This document shows positions 43,040 to 54,580 of a stretch of 64,000 bases of DNA, piece after piece. Within the stretch, counting starts at the first letter, position 1; each line of letters begins with the position of its first letter. The notes beneath the pieces are model-generated. The model made no database searches. It saw only the letters and a program-made list of their open reading frames with translations, and was not told the origin of the DNA. Source of the DNA: Rachicladosporium sp. CCFEE 5018 (taxonomy: Eukaryota; Ascomycota; Dothideomycetes; Cladosporiales; Cladosporiaceae); assembly GCA_002077045.2 (NCBI GenBank), contig KZ111140.1, positions 266,506 through 330,505 of the forward strand, given 5' to 3'. A program made the position numbers and the translations under genes.

Positions 43040-45800
43040 AGCGGCGGACGTGTAGCAGCTTCCTCGGAAGGTGTCGCTCTCTCACGACTGAAGTCCTTCA
43101 ACTTTGCGCTTCCAAGACCTGCTGAAACCGCAGTCGCCGAACTTGGCTAGGACGCGATTCACGCGGTCGTGGCGTGCAGGCCGGACCTGTCTGTTCGAAC
43201 TCCACTGCTGTCGTATCCGCCACCTGAGGCGGCGTGTCTAGGCTAAGTGATGAAGCTGTCACTGGAATGCTGCGCCGTCCTGGGGGAAGATCCGGGTATA
43301 TACGCCAGTCATGGGACGATGTCCTCCTGAGAACAGCGACACTTATGTCGCACGCCAGCTGAGCGAGTGGATGGGCTCACAAGTAAGCCATTTGCTTAGA
43401 GTGGAAGACTATGCATGAACGATATACGCGCAAAGTGCTGGTTTGGGACGGTCATTCGCTGCAGCGAGGCGCGAGACGTGCGAGTGCGGGTATGCCCGAG
43501 ACGGATCTTGTCCACTCTCCTCGGAATAATAACAACATAGCCGCGAAAGCTGTCAAGTGACTACATATATAAATGCTACATTGTCAAGCATCGCGCCACA
43601 TGGATCGATGGTCAGCCGACACGACAAGCGGCAGAGGAGGTTCGCTCGTGCAGTCCCATGAAGTGACCAGCTTGATTCTGCTCTTATACTCAGCGTTGCT
43701 TTCTCAGACGCGACGACTACCATAGCCTGGGAGATCTCTGGACTGGGCGAGCTTTCATGCTCGCGTACACATAAACTCGACCGTCAAGTCCCTATCGCTG
43801 CTGAGCCTCGGATCATCTCACCTACCTGCTATATCCGGCATCTGCTTATCGACCGTTCGCAGCCATCGAAAACGGTGCAAGCATGGCGAAAGCAAGGCGA
43901 TGCAACTTCTCCCCCGCCATCGCATTGTAGAGCCTCACTTTGCACGTGACAGCATGGACTTGTCTCACCGGACTCCACTCCTTCTCCGAAGGGCGACACA
44001 TGCAGAGCGAGCGAAGCCGATGGAGGGGTGGAAGTGGCGCGTGGGGCAATATCGCGGATGCAAGTTGTGCTGCGGCGATAGCAGGTCTGAAGCGGATGTA
44101 GCGATACGGTACCTGCAGTGTTGATGGCCTCTATCCCGACTCCCCACTGAAGGGCGGAGGGGCATTGCGCGTCTGGCCAAAATGCTTCCTACGCGGCCAA
44201 GACTGGCGAATTAATCCTTCTCGCATCCCTAGCCATGGCTCGAATAGCCCGCGCTCTCTGTCACGTGTGATTTCGTCACACATCCAACGGCTCAAACCCC
44301 ATTACAAACAGACCAGTACCATCCTCGTTTTTAGCTCGCGAAATCGAAATTCCAAAGGACCAAGGTCCAAGGACGAGACTCCCATTTGCGCACCCCCACC
44401 GCCTAGCAACTCCGAGAGCATGGCAAGTGGGGCCTGTCACCCCGGACGGCAGCCGAGATGACCAGAAGCCGTTTCGTGTGCCGTGCCGTGAGATCCAAAT
44501 ACAGTAGCAGTAGCAGACCGAACAATAACCGCTCATCAACTCCATCATTACACTACCCCTCTCATCACCCCGCTACACGACGTCAGCCTGATATACGCTG
44601 CGTTCCAGCACGGCGGTAAGCGACGTTCACATGTTGTAATGGCAAGGCAGTTGGTGTGCAGTGCGGTCAGAGAAGCGGTCGGAAACGCGCTATGGACTTT
44701 TCGATGGAAGTTCGATTGCAGTAGCGTTTGCTGTGGAGTTGCCAAGGGCGCTCTAGGGGAGCTGCCACCCGTCGCGCTAGTGGCACAGGAACAGGGAGTT
44801 GGGATGGGAGATCGTGGAAGCGATACGAGTCGAATCTATTATGGTGATGCTGGTATGCTGATGTTTGCGCCCCCAGCTACATGTGCAGGTTGTAGTCATT
44901 ATTATCAGGAGCTCTCGAGGTGGGCTTTAACGGCGTGGCCAAATGCGATGTTGTCAACGCAAGGGAGGCTCAATTGATCACGGCCGGAGAATAGAAGGAG
45001 GGGCTGCTGCATGACGATTCAAAACGAGGCTGGATCGGGATTACGACCGCGGCGGGGGGCTCATCGGCGCCACGCGAGTCATCTTGCCTTCACCGCGTTT
45101 GATGAATGATGATGGTGAAGTGGATGGCCGAACCGACCATTGCCGTGGTATGCGGTGATGGAGTCGCATACGTGTGTAGATAGGACGAGAATGCTGAACC
45201 AACGAGAGGGCCAGATGCGAGGAGGCGCAACAGACAGGTAGCGTATGTACTGTAGTAAAGTAGGTAGCCATCGAAGAACGGAGCAGTCGCCGCCCGTGAT
45301 TCTTGACGAAATGACAACTCGACGAGTCAAAAGCGACGCGGTGAAGGTGCAGCATGCGATTCGTTGCGCCGGCACGTACATGCACCTTTAACGTTGTACG
45401 TGATGGGATAGAACAAATCGCAGCGTGTGCCAATTGAAATAGTGTTGGCACCCCTGCGCGGAGCCCGTCACGAGGCTGTGGCTGGGCGGGCATTGCTCCC
45501 ACTTTGCGGGCGCCCTCTATTTCCTTGCCCCTCGTTCACTCCCGTCACGACAAGCTCTCAGCACAATAGTCTGTCCATACGCGGTACCTCGCATACACGC
45601 ATAATCATCGTCTGAGCATCAGCATCTCGACGAGACATTTGCATATTGCATCTCACTCTGCCCAGCGCTGTGCAGAGCCGCCATGCACTCCACGCCCATA
45701 CGCATCAATCTCACCGACATCGACAGTTGAACCGCGGAGAGCACGCCGGGTGCTTGGCTTGCGCATCTCAGGACCATCAACATCGCATCAGTGCGCCGAG
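43040..45800. promoter_or_regulatory. 2.8 kb divergent intergenic region, CDC25 / C2H2 factor
   Basis: Longest gene-free stretch outside the loop. I find no coding region, tRNA or repeat. TACATATATAAATG near 43562 is TATA-like. The last 160 bases before 45801 are open in frame with the zinc-finger gene but not convincing as protein. Confidence 0.5.
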
Positions 45801-48281
45801 ATGGATGCCACAGCAGGCGTGATGGACGCGACGCCACTCGCGCAGTCGCCACCCTCTGCGAAAAAGGCGAACATCATGAACGGGACCACACCAGACGGTA
45901 AGGAAAAGGAAAAGCGGTATAAGTGCCAATTCTGCAATCGTGCATTCAGTCGCTCGGAACACAGATCGCGACACGAGCGGTCGCATACAAAAGAGCGGCC
46001 GTTCAAATGCATGAAATGTCGATCTACATTCGTGCGCCGCGATCTGCTACTGCGGCACGATCGGACTGTGCATGCGAAGGATGGCGGTGTACCACTGCAG
46101 TCCGATACGAAGCGGCGCAATACTGGGAGCAAGTCGGCGCCCGACGAGAGTTCATCGAAATTGCCAGAGCTTGATGACGCCGCGCTTGAGCAGTTCGGCG
46201 ACAGCAATGACCCATTCGGTGTGGAGCAGGCTGCCATGTTGATGGCCAACTTCCAGCAGAAGGCCGCCATGTCTGGACAGGACGTCGCGAGCATCACAGC
46301 CGAGCCTCTAATATCGCCACATGGGCCGCAGATGCTGGAGCCGAGCATACCGTACCCGGGCTCGATGACTCTACCTCAGATGCAGTGGGATCAAATGATG
46401 CCGCAGACTATCAGCCAGCCGAAGACATCCTCCATCACATCAAGTACAGACCCGTCGCATGACCTACTCAGCTTCTCGAATGGCGTGTCGCATTCCAACA
46501 CCTTGCCGCCGCTCATGAATCGCGACCTGAACAACTCGAACGATGGTCTGCCATCATTTAACTCATCTGCCATGATGGGAGGCATGGGCACACCAGGCGC
46601 GCTATCGCCGTTCCCCTCGATGATAGGCCCGGTGTCGCCGGTCGATTATCGCAAGTCGCCTGGCCCTGCACAGCCCTGTACAATGACAAAAGCGCCTCAA
46701 GTCGAGACGGAGGACCAGATAAATCGCATTATGGACAACATTCGGCATTGTGACAGCGAAGGCGAGTTGATTGACACGTTCCGCCTGCCAGTGTTGTCAG
46801 TGCTGAATCGGTATCTGTCGACGTACTTCAACCTCTTCCATCACCACTTGCCGTTCGTGCATCCGGCATCATTTGATCCTGCAAAGATCTCGGCACCGCT
46901 GCTATTGTCAGTACTCTCGATAGGTGCACTGTACACGTTCGAGCAAGATCAGGCGTACATGCTGCACATCGGCTCGAAAGTGCTGGTCACCCAGTTCCTG
47001 CAGAAGAAGGAGAACTTTAGCTCGAGAAAGTGTCCGCTCTGGATGATGCAGAGTTCGTTACTCAATATGAGCTTCGCAAGCTGGAGTGGCGATCCCAAAG
47101 GTCTTGAGTGGGCGTGTTCGATCAAGAGTCTGCTCGCAAACATGGTGGCCGGGAATCGCTACGAGTTAAAGCTGCGCACTGACTCAAGAGAAGGTCGCCT
47201 AGCCACGCATGAAGAGTGGATAGAAGACGAAGGTTGCCGGCGAACATACTTCGCAGTGTACATTTTCTTCGGCCTGCTGACAATGACGTACAACCACACG
47301 CCAGCAATCAGCTTCAATGAATTCGATTCATTAGATCTGCCCTCCTCGGAATCACTCTGGAGCATGGAGCTGACTGACGAAGACAGTTGGCGCGAGCTGC
47401 AGAGTGCCTCCCAGATACTTACCTTTCGACAAGCCCACGATGCTCTCTTCTCCGGCAACTCCGCTCGCTATAGTGCCTTCGGCACTCGCGTCATGATCAA
47501 TGCGATACTCATGGAAGTCTGGTATCACAAGCGCTCTCCCGATGCCTTGCAAGACGTCGTCACAGAGTACAAGCTCCGCCTCGCGCTTGAAACCTGGGAG
47601 TCCTCTCTCGATCAATGCGAACCTGAGACCGTTGTCGTGCAGCTCTCTGCACCGCATAAAGGTCATCCTCTAATCTTCAACGCAATGGCTATGTACCGCA
47701 ACTGCCAAGCCCGGTTACTAGTCGACCTGAAGACAGTCCAAGAAGCTCTCCGCTACCACGACTCCTACGAAGTCGCCGCGGCCATGACCAACGCCCGTGA
47801 CAAAGTCAAGCGCTCCCAAGAAATGCTCAAAGTAATCCAATTCTGCTTCGACTGCATCGAAGTCGCGGCCCTCCAGGGCATCCGCTGGGTCGCGCGCACC
47901 TCAGCCACAAACTGGTCCATCGAGCATCCCCTCTGCGGACTTGATCTTATGATCATCCTCTCTCTCTGGCTCTGGCGCGTCGAGCATGATGACGAACCTG
48001 CCAGCGACGAGGAGAAGAGCATGTACCAGAAGCTCCGTAATCTCTTCGACGAGGATTCGATGGACCCATTCAGTCAGAAGCTGAGCAGTACTGTCGCGAG
48101 GCTTTGGGGTAGTATGATTGATGAGGTTGTCGTTTGGGGAATTACGAAGTTGATGGGCGAGAGCTTTAAGCTGCATAGTCAGGCGCTAGCGGGGTACGAG
48201 GACTCGCTTGTGGTGGAGGGAGCTAACGGCCTGCAGAATACGGTGGGAGTGCCGTTGGTGGCGGAGGTGGCGGCTTATTAG
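45801..48281 (+). CDS. C2H2 zinc-finger transcription factor with fungal_trans domain
   Basis: Nuclear regulator of 826 residues; the frame opens at 45639, but I start at 45801 (MDATAGVMDATPLAQ), where conservation-like sequence begins. Two C2H2 fingers lie at residues 42-62 (CQFCNRAFSRSEHRSRH) and 70-91 (CMKCRSTFVRRDLLLRH). The linker has TKERPFK between them, of the CreA/Adr1-like spacing. The middle is Ser/Pro/Met-rich. The C-terminal half is the fungal-specific transcription factor domain (YLSTYFNLFHHHLPFVHP, LSIGALYTFEQDQAY, FASWSGDPKGLEWA). No intron is needed. Its target pathway cannot be told from sequence. Confidence 0.9.
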   Translation: MDATAGVMDATPLAQSPPSAKKANIMNGTTPDGKEKEKRYKCQFCNRAFSRSEHRSRHERSHTKERPFKCMKCRSTFVRRDLLLRHDRTVHAKDGGVPLQSDTKRRNTGSKSAPDESSSKLPELDDAALEQFGDSNDPFGVEQAAMLMANFQQKAAMSGQDVASITAEPLISPHGPQMLEPSIPYPGSMTLPQMQWDQMMPQTISQPKTSSITSSTDPSHDLLSFSNGVSHSNTLPPLMNRDLNNSNDGLPSFNSSAMMGGMGTPGALSPFPSMIGPVSPVDYRKSPGPAQPCTMTKAPQVETEDQINRIMDNIRHCDSEGELIDTFRLPVLSVLNRYLSTYFNLFHHHLPFVHPASFDPAKISAPLLLSVLSIGALYTFEQDQAYMLHIGSKVLVTQFLQKKENFSSRKCPLWMMQSSLLNMSFASWSGDPKGLEWACSIKSLLANMVAGNRYELKLRTDSREGRLATHEEWIEDEGCRRTYFAVYIFFGLLTMTYNHTPAISFNEFDSLDLPSSESLWSMELTDEDSWRELQSASQILTFRQAHDALFSGNSARYSAFGTRVMINAILMEVWYHKRSPDALQDVVTEYKLRLALETWESSLDQCEPETVVVQLSAPHKGHPLIFNAMAMYRNCQARLLVDLKTVQEALRYHDSYEVAAAMTNARDKVKRSQEMLKVIQFCFDCIEVAALQGIRWVARTSATNWSIEHPLCGLDLMIILSLWLWRVEHDDEPASDEEKSMYQKLRNLFDEDSMDPFSQKLSSTVARLWGSMIDEVVVWGITKLMGESFKLHSQALAGYEDSLVVEGANGLQNTVGVPLVAEVAAY

Positions 48282-48994
48282 GGGATGCTGGAATTTCGAC
48301 ACCGCTCACTCTGCCACTTTCGACCACTGGTGCTCAGTTGATGGAGTGCGGAAGACTCGCCACTCGACAGGCTGGCAGGACCGCCTCATCGCGTGCAAGT
48401 GGGCGCGCTGTACTCGTGTTGCTTTTTTTGTGCAGTTGATACCATGTGCTTTTAGATGTTTTGAGCATGCTTGGGATCTTTGGGCGAGGCGTTCTTGGGA
48501 GGATGGGGTGCATAGCATGGTATTGACTGGCTGGACTAGAGTGCAAGAAGGGAGGATGGTGGAACATGAGGAGGGTAGGAGGGAAGGGCAAACATGGTGG
48601 GAGGGTAGTGTAATATAGGTATGTGGTATCTGGCAGTACTAATCAGCTCGTTACTATGCAAAGGTGAGTGAGTCTCGGTGTCTCATTTTGAACTTCACTC
48701 CAAGGACTTGGCGCACGTGATGCTAAGCGGTCGCTCCTGCCGTGGCGGAGAAATCGAGACATCGAACACAAAAAGTAGATCTCCAGCGAAGGTCACCGAG
48801 GCTTAAGCTAACACCACTGAGCTCCGACACCACTTTTCATTGGTAGCACGTACCGCAGAGTACGTTTGCAGTTGCCACATAGAAGCGTAGTAGATCATCT
48901 GCTTTCGCAGCAAGCGACGCCGGGATTGCGTCGACACCCTCGCTGGCTTGTCGCCAGGGAACGATAGCTCGACTCCTTCCTCGCAGAATCGACC
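48282..48994. other. intergenic
   Basis: About 700 bases, no supported gene. Confidence 0.5.
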
Positions 48995-49770
48995 ATGCCT
49001 ACACTCGAGAAGCCCACCGTGCAATGCGAGTAAGTGACAGCCCTCCTCGCCCATTCCCATGCGCAGCTGCTAATCACCTTAGGCTTCACTACCAAAGAAC
49101 ATTCCAAGTCGCGGTCGAAGCTGCACCCGAGTCAAAGATCTACACACTGCACGAGGACATCTTCCTCCCTCGCTCAACTTTCCTCCGCGCAGCTCGGTCG
49201 CAGGACTGGGCAACTGATGAGACCATCACCGATCTTACGGACGAGAAACCCAAGACCTTCGAGGCGTACCTCCACTGCGTTTATCGGGACGAAGTCAATA
49301 AGCACTACAAATCGAACCACGCGCACCAGCCGTTGTTCGAGTTGTACGTCTTGGCCGACAAGCTCGGGGACGCCAAAACCGCAAACGTCATCATCGACGA
49401 GATCGTCGAACGCTCAAAAGACATCCTGATTCCTACCGCCACCGAGGCCCGCTACGTCTACACGCACAGCGTTACCGGCAGCCCACTCCGCATGCTTCTC
49501 GTCGATCTGCTCGTTCACGAATGGGATGGTGTTGCTGAAAAAAGCCGTTTCTTCCCAAAGCAATTGCTCCTAGACGCGATGAGCGAGTACGCTAGAATCA
49601 AAGTCGAGTGCGCTGAGGCCGAAGTTGTGGCGGCGTTTACGACTACGTTGCAGGAGCAGGACTATGGCAGGTATCATGTGCACAACGAAGAGTATCCGGC
49701 GTCGGATTGTTCGACCGAGTGCGTATATAACACAGAAGAGGACAGCGCGGAGTCTATGGAAGAGTCCTGA
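48995..49770 (+). CDS. BTB/POZ domain protein 1 (intact member of tandem family)
   Basis: Exon 1 48995-49029 (35 bases, MPTLEKPTVQCE) and exon 2 49083-49770 join to 240 residues. The fungal BTB/POZ fold is seen in YTLHEDIFLPRSTFLRAARS, the FEAYLHCVYRDEV strand-helix and LFELYVLADKLGDAKTANVI. No second domain. Such proteins typically dimerise or act as Cul3 adaptors; that is family knowledge, not shown here. The C-terminus (YHVHNEEYPASDC) only weakly resembles the Cys/His motif of its neighbours. It is the only member of the cluster without a lesion. Confidence 0.88.
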
Positions 49771-50193
49771 TTGCGGCCGCGATTTGAGGGAATGCAACCA
49801 CGACGGAGAATAGCACTGGCGCTTGGTTGGATCCCGTATTTTTGAGTATACATGCCTCGCAATTGAGTAATGGCAACAGTGAATTCACGAGTAAGTACTT
49901 GGGAGGGACCGATAGAGTCAGTCATATGAGTTGTAAGCATCATTCTATGATGCGATCTCACTTTGTCATTACATCTGCAACAGCGCAAGACTTCACTTCA
50001 AGCAATCACTCCGCGCCAATATGTCATTCACGTGCTTGATGCACCGATCAGCGTAGTACTGTATTGCTGATCTAATCCACCGCTGCCTCACACTACTACT
50101 TACATCTATATAGAAACACTCAACATCGTCCATCTCTGCGACAACCAACACTAGCAACATCGCATCAAGGAGTAACCCTACAGCATCTCGAGC
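49771..50193. other. intergenic within BTB cluster
   Basis: No coding remnant recognised. Confidence 0.45.
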
Positions 50194-50957
50194 ATGGCCG
50201 AAGGTGCTCCCCCCGCCACGTGGCGCAAGTAGGTTCGCGCACACCATGCGCTCCAGAAGATGAGCTAATCTCTGGTGCAAAGGATCGACTTCAAGAAGAC
50301 CTTCAAGGTGCTCGTGGGAAGGGAGAAAGACCGGGAACCCTACATCCTTCACGACGACGAAAAATCCACCGATCTAGCTTCTTCAAGAGTGCGAGATCAG
50401 CCGAGTGGTCCAGCGGGACGAAGCCAGTCGACATGCCAAACGTCAAACCTGAGATCTTCGAGGCCTATCTACACTGCGTCCGGTACGGTGAGATTGATGT
50501 TCCGAACAACAATAACGGAACTCTCGATTACCTTATGTTCTTCAAAGTCTATGTTCTTGCGGACATGTTAGGCGACCTGCAAGCTGTAAACATTGTTGTG
50601 GACAGGCTATTCGGACGGCGTAGAGATGCGACAGGGAAACGACTGCCCAGTACGCTGGAGCTAAAGTTTGCATACAGGAAGACTGTCGCAAGCAGCCCAC
50701 TCAGGATGCTAATCAGAGACGGGCACGTCCACGAATTGAGCGGAAACATAGGAAACGTCGAAGCCGCTGAAGGCGATCATCCGGCTGCTATGCTCTATGA
50801 CATAGTCATGGAGTACAACCGATTGAAGTGCGCGAATCGAGACGAGAAGATCAAGGAGATACTATGTCAGAAGGCGGAGCTTCATCCGAAGTGTCATTGC
50901 CACCAGCACAATGACAGTCATCCTCCTTGCCCAGGGGCGACAGTCATAGACGTCTAA
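50194..50957 (+). pseudogene. BTB/POZ domain protein 2, one frameshift
   Basis: Exon 1 50194-50228 is again 35 bases (MAEGAPPATWRK), intron to 50282, then exon 2. The frame reads IDFKKTFKVLVGREKD and YILHDDEK, then breaks at a run of five A (about 50360-50366). The BTB core continues one base out of frame with RSSFFKSARSAEWSSG, FEAYLHCVRYGEIDV and FKVYVLADMLGDLQAVNIV to 50957. The C-terminus holds CHCHQHNDSHPPC. A single homopolymer indel could be a sequencing error, so functional status is open. Confidence 0.8.
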
Positions 50958-50988
50958 GCGCCGTGGAATGACATGAGAGCGATTGGGC

Positions 50989-51156
50989 TTCGACGACTTG
51001 CCCGCGGAGATCTTCCGCGATATCATTCGCGAGCACCGGCGTATCAAGTTCGAGCATAGGAGGAGACTCGACCATCATGCGTTCAGCCGGTCGCCCGTCA
51101 CGCGGTTGATGTGCTACTATCATAAAAACAATGCGGAGCACCCAAGATGCGAGTAG
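50989..51156 (+). pseudogene. C-terminal relic of another BTB family member
   Basis: An in-frame stretch of 55 codons ending in TAG reads FDDLPAEIFRDIIREHRRIK and finishes CYYHKNNAEHPRC. This aligns with the tail of BTB 3 (DDLPKEMLVDIFRQYRHLK ... CYHHQHDESHPKC). No BTB core precedes it, so it is a fragment left by a lost tandem copy between members 2 and 3. Confidence 0.7.
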
Positions 51157-51618
51157 GAGGTGAACCGATGGAACTCCTCAAACGGGACTTTAGGACGTCG
51201 AGGCATAAGCACCCTGGATGTGCGCACACTCCATGGGCGTTCGAAGTGCAAGCGCGGCCGCACGCGCAGAAGGACTCGTGTTCAGGCACTAAGACGACAC
51301 CTTGAGCGCTCCAATATCAGATCGAGTTTCTCGCTGGCGTCGTCGAAGCAGGCCGTCCTGGTCCGAGGCAATTGATAGAATCACCAGCAATACAGTCTGT
51401 CCAAATAGCCGTTCAGTCCGACAGTCCACTTCACTCCAGTCCGCTCAGTAAAATTCCACACGCAATGTTCATTCTGTGCTCTCACATGCGAATCGTGCGG
51501 TCGCCCTTCAAAGTAACGTCGCTGTGCTGGCTCACACTGACCTTACTCCTCTTACACACCACTTGCATTCCAAGTGCCTTTGTCTCCCAAGCCAAGACAC
51601 CGAGAACAGAATCAATCC
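51157..51618. other. intergenic within BTB cluster
   Basis: No convincing coding sequence. Short open frames at 51372-51600 are not similar to BTB proteins. Confidence 0.45.
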
Positions 51619-52434
51619 ATGGCGGGAACTCCACCTTCCAAGCGATCAAGGTATGTTGTCTGAATGTCCCTGCTACACACGCGTGTTTGGGGGGCTCTCG
51701 ATGGCCTTATAGTCACGAGAGCGGATGCAACGAATGCATGACATGGCGCGGGAGCGTAGCGACAACGAGTGTTGAGATGTTGGCCTTCTCAGGATCGACT
51801 TCACAGACCTGTTCGTCCTCAATGTTGGCGATTCCGCAGCGCCCTACAGACTGCCCACCAAAATCTTTGCGACGCGATCGAATTTCTTCAAGGCAGCCTT
51901 CTCTTCTCGCTGGAGAACAGGCGATAAGCCGGTCGAACTCAAAGATGTGAAAACGGCGGATTTCGAGACTTACATTCACTCCGTAATCTATGATGAAATC
52001 GACTTAATGGACCATACTAGCCGCAACGACCCTCCGCTCTTTGCCATGGTCGATCTCTACTTGCTGGCGGACCGTATGCTAGACTCTCGCACGGCCAATC
52101 TCACCATGGACAGCCTGGTGTGCGCTGTACGAGACATGGGCTTCTGGCCGAGCGACACACTGCTGTCAAAGATGTATACCTCTACATCTGGCGGAAACCC
52201 GCTGCGGAAGCTTGCAATCGATTGGGCGCTTCATGAGTAGCCCGAGGACGACTTCCATGATACGCCAGAAGACGACCTTCCGAAGGAGATGCTAGTCGAC
52301 ATCTTCCGCCAGTATCGTCATCTGAAGACCGACAACGGCAAGAAGCCCATAGACAGTGTGCTGGGAGTCCGCGCCCACAAGCGTGCGAAGTGCTACCATC
52401 ATCAGCACGACGAGAGTCATCCCAAGTGCAAATA
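51619..52434 (+). pseudogene. BTB/POZ domain protein 3, in-frame stop
   Basis: Exon 1 51619-51650 (32 bases, MAGTPPSKRS) ends in the same phase as its relatives; exon 2 starts at 51793. The BTB core is open: YRLPTKIFATRSNFFKAAFS, FETYIHSVIYDEIDL and MVDLYLLADRMLDSRTANLT. TAG at 52238-52240 truncates it after IDWALHE. The same frame then continues 64 codons to TAA at 52432-52434, through DDLPKEMLVDIFRQYRHLK and CYHHQHDESHPKC. The truncated 150-odd residue product still has the whole BTB fold, so it could be functional; the tail is either lost or made by readthrough. Confidence 0.78.
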
Positions 52435-53152
52435 ATGCCCAGGTGCGCCGCCGCTTCGCCGAAAGTGTAGGGCATTGCTGCCACCTCTCTGGACCTATCG
52501 ACAGTCTTGAGCATCAGCAGGAGCACCCAAGAGTACGGGAGATGGGCGAAGTGTCGCCGGGAGACCACACTATGCACATATAGTCCTGTCCCGGACCGAA
52601 AAGTGGTGGCACGCCGGTATAGCAGACACGATAGCAACTTCTCAAGAGCGTTCGGGAATGAGAACGAACGGCAGCAGACAGGGACCGAAGATCGACAGGG
52701 TAACTTGACGGAGAGTGATGATGAGTCAAAGGCGAGCCGGGCATGTACAATTGCCGTGTGCTAGAGGCAACCGATATCGATACAGACCTGACCTGCGCAT
52801 CTTGCCGTGTCTGCAATACTGCAAGCATTGCCATTCGTCGAGAACTTATGTGAATGTTCTAGTCCGTAGGAAAAAGCCAAGCTATTCGATGTCCGGATAC
52901 TGCCCAGGGTATTGAAGGTGAAGTCATCGCCAATAGACTCTCCTTCGGTGCTTCCTCATGCACACTCAGCTTGTTCTAGTGCGACGCGTAACTTCACTTC
53001 GTCACTTCCCAGTCACAAAGAAAGTGTCCTCGAATTCTTCACTGTATCAGATCTCCCAGAGCTGACAGAAGGACGAATGTTGAAGCACTTGATACTCTCT
53101 TCTTGGCTCCGTGACGGGCAAATAGTATAGCAAGAGTTGCAATACCTCAGCA
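52435..53152. other. intergenic within BTB cluster
   Basis: No supported gene. A stretch near 52510-52545 reads EHQQEHPRV in one frame and faintly recalls the BTB-tail motif, too weak to annotate. Confidence 0.4.
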
Positions 53153-53891
53153 ATGACTTGTAATGCGCCGCCCTCGAAGCGTCCGAAGTAGGTCCACATC
53201 ACATCTCTTGTTGCTGCACGACCGACCCACTGACTACTTGTAGACTCGACTTCTCAGACACCATCACCGTACGTGTCGGTTTTACCCCCGACACGAAATT
53301 CTATGTAATTCCATGCAAGACCTTCGCCGCTCGCTCAGACTTCTTCAAGGCTGCTTTGTCTTCACAGTGGAGGACCAGCGATGCGCCAGTTGATCTAGGT
53401 GATGTGGATATCGACACCTTCGCGAGCTATGTGCATGTTGTCTTCTACGACGAGATCGACATCGTCAACGTCGAACAGTGGACCGACATAAAGAGCGTGG
53501 AGCTCTAATTTCTTGCTGACCGGCTCATGGACGTCCGGACAGCCAATCTGGCCATCACGCACCTCATCGACGGTAGCAAGGTCAGCCACACTTGTCCGGC
53601 GCCAAGAACGCTTTCCAGATTATACGAGAGGACCACGCCGTCCACTTCGTTGCGAAGCTGGTCATAGACTGGACACCCCACGAAATGGACGGAGACTGTG
53701 ACGCCGACGATCAAGTTTCGATTCTCCCTCACGGTCTCGTCGTTGAGGCCCTCAACAATTTCAGACATCTACGGAAGGATCACCCATTCGACAAGGTCCA
53801 CTCGACCTTCACGGTGGCAGCAGAGACTCGATCCCCTTGCTATTACCACCAGCATGACGATGAACACCCCAAGTGTACGCCTGAACAGTAA
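53153..53891 (+). pseudogene. BTB/POZ domain protein 4, stop plus frameshift
   Basis: Exon 1 53153-53187 (35 bases, MTCNAPPSKRPK), exon 2 from 53244. The BTB core reads FYVIPCKTFAARSDFFKAAL, FASYVHVVFYDEIDIV and then TAA at 53506-53508, where relatives have Tyr (L-Y-L-L-A-D). It resumes FLADRLMDVRTANLAITHLI, loses frame by one base near 53652-53655, and ends KLVIDWTPHEMDGD ... CYYHQHDDEHPKC. Two independent lesions make it the most decayed full-length member. Confidence 0.82.
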
Positions 53892-54580
53892 CGGCGATGC
53901 GGAATTCTTGCAGACCTGAATCCAATGGTGTGCGTAGGTCGGACAGGCATATGTCTCCAACGCATGTATCGCTTGCGCCACTAGACTCAGACCCTCATCC
54001 GCTATCGACGAGAGACATCTTACTGCATTTATGCTTCAGGGAGTCGACTGCTCGCTGGAATTACGACAGCATTCCACAGCTGTAGCTGTGTCGGTAGCAG
54101 CGGTCGAAGGACGTTGCGGGGGACTGCCATGACGGATGCTAGGGCGGTATGAGGGTCACGCCGAAGCTGATGAGAAGAGGTTGATCACATATTTGACTGA
54201 CTCTTCGATGCGAAAAGATCATGGCATGAAATACAAGTGGCAGAACGAACCAACGTCTCCATAGTGCCAAGCCATACCCCCGGATCTCCTTTCCTGGCCA
54301 TTCCCCCGCAGCAGCATCCCCGCACAACACCACCACAGCCTCCAAAACAACTCTCACCTGTACAGGCGCTTCGCCGACTGACGGCCGGCTTCAGGATTGG
54401 TGGCCACAGAGCCGAGCTCATCATCAGCTTCCTAGCAGAGGTATCGTTCAAGGTAGCTATAGCTCTCGATATCTCATCTGCTCACTTTCCCTTTCCTCAT
54501 CTTGAAAGACTATACCTACCAGCCCAATCCGTCTGACGGGTGGCCTCCTTTCCGATATTGCAGTGACGAGAGAGACAATC
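53892..54580. other. intergenic
   Basis: About 690 bases, no supported gene. Confidence 0.45.

Noticed and set aside
52500..52560. Possible second BTB-tail relic (EHQQEHPRV)
   Set aside because: Only a nine-residue resemblance without Cys residues or neighbouring tail sequence.
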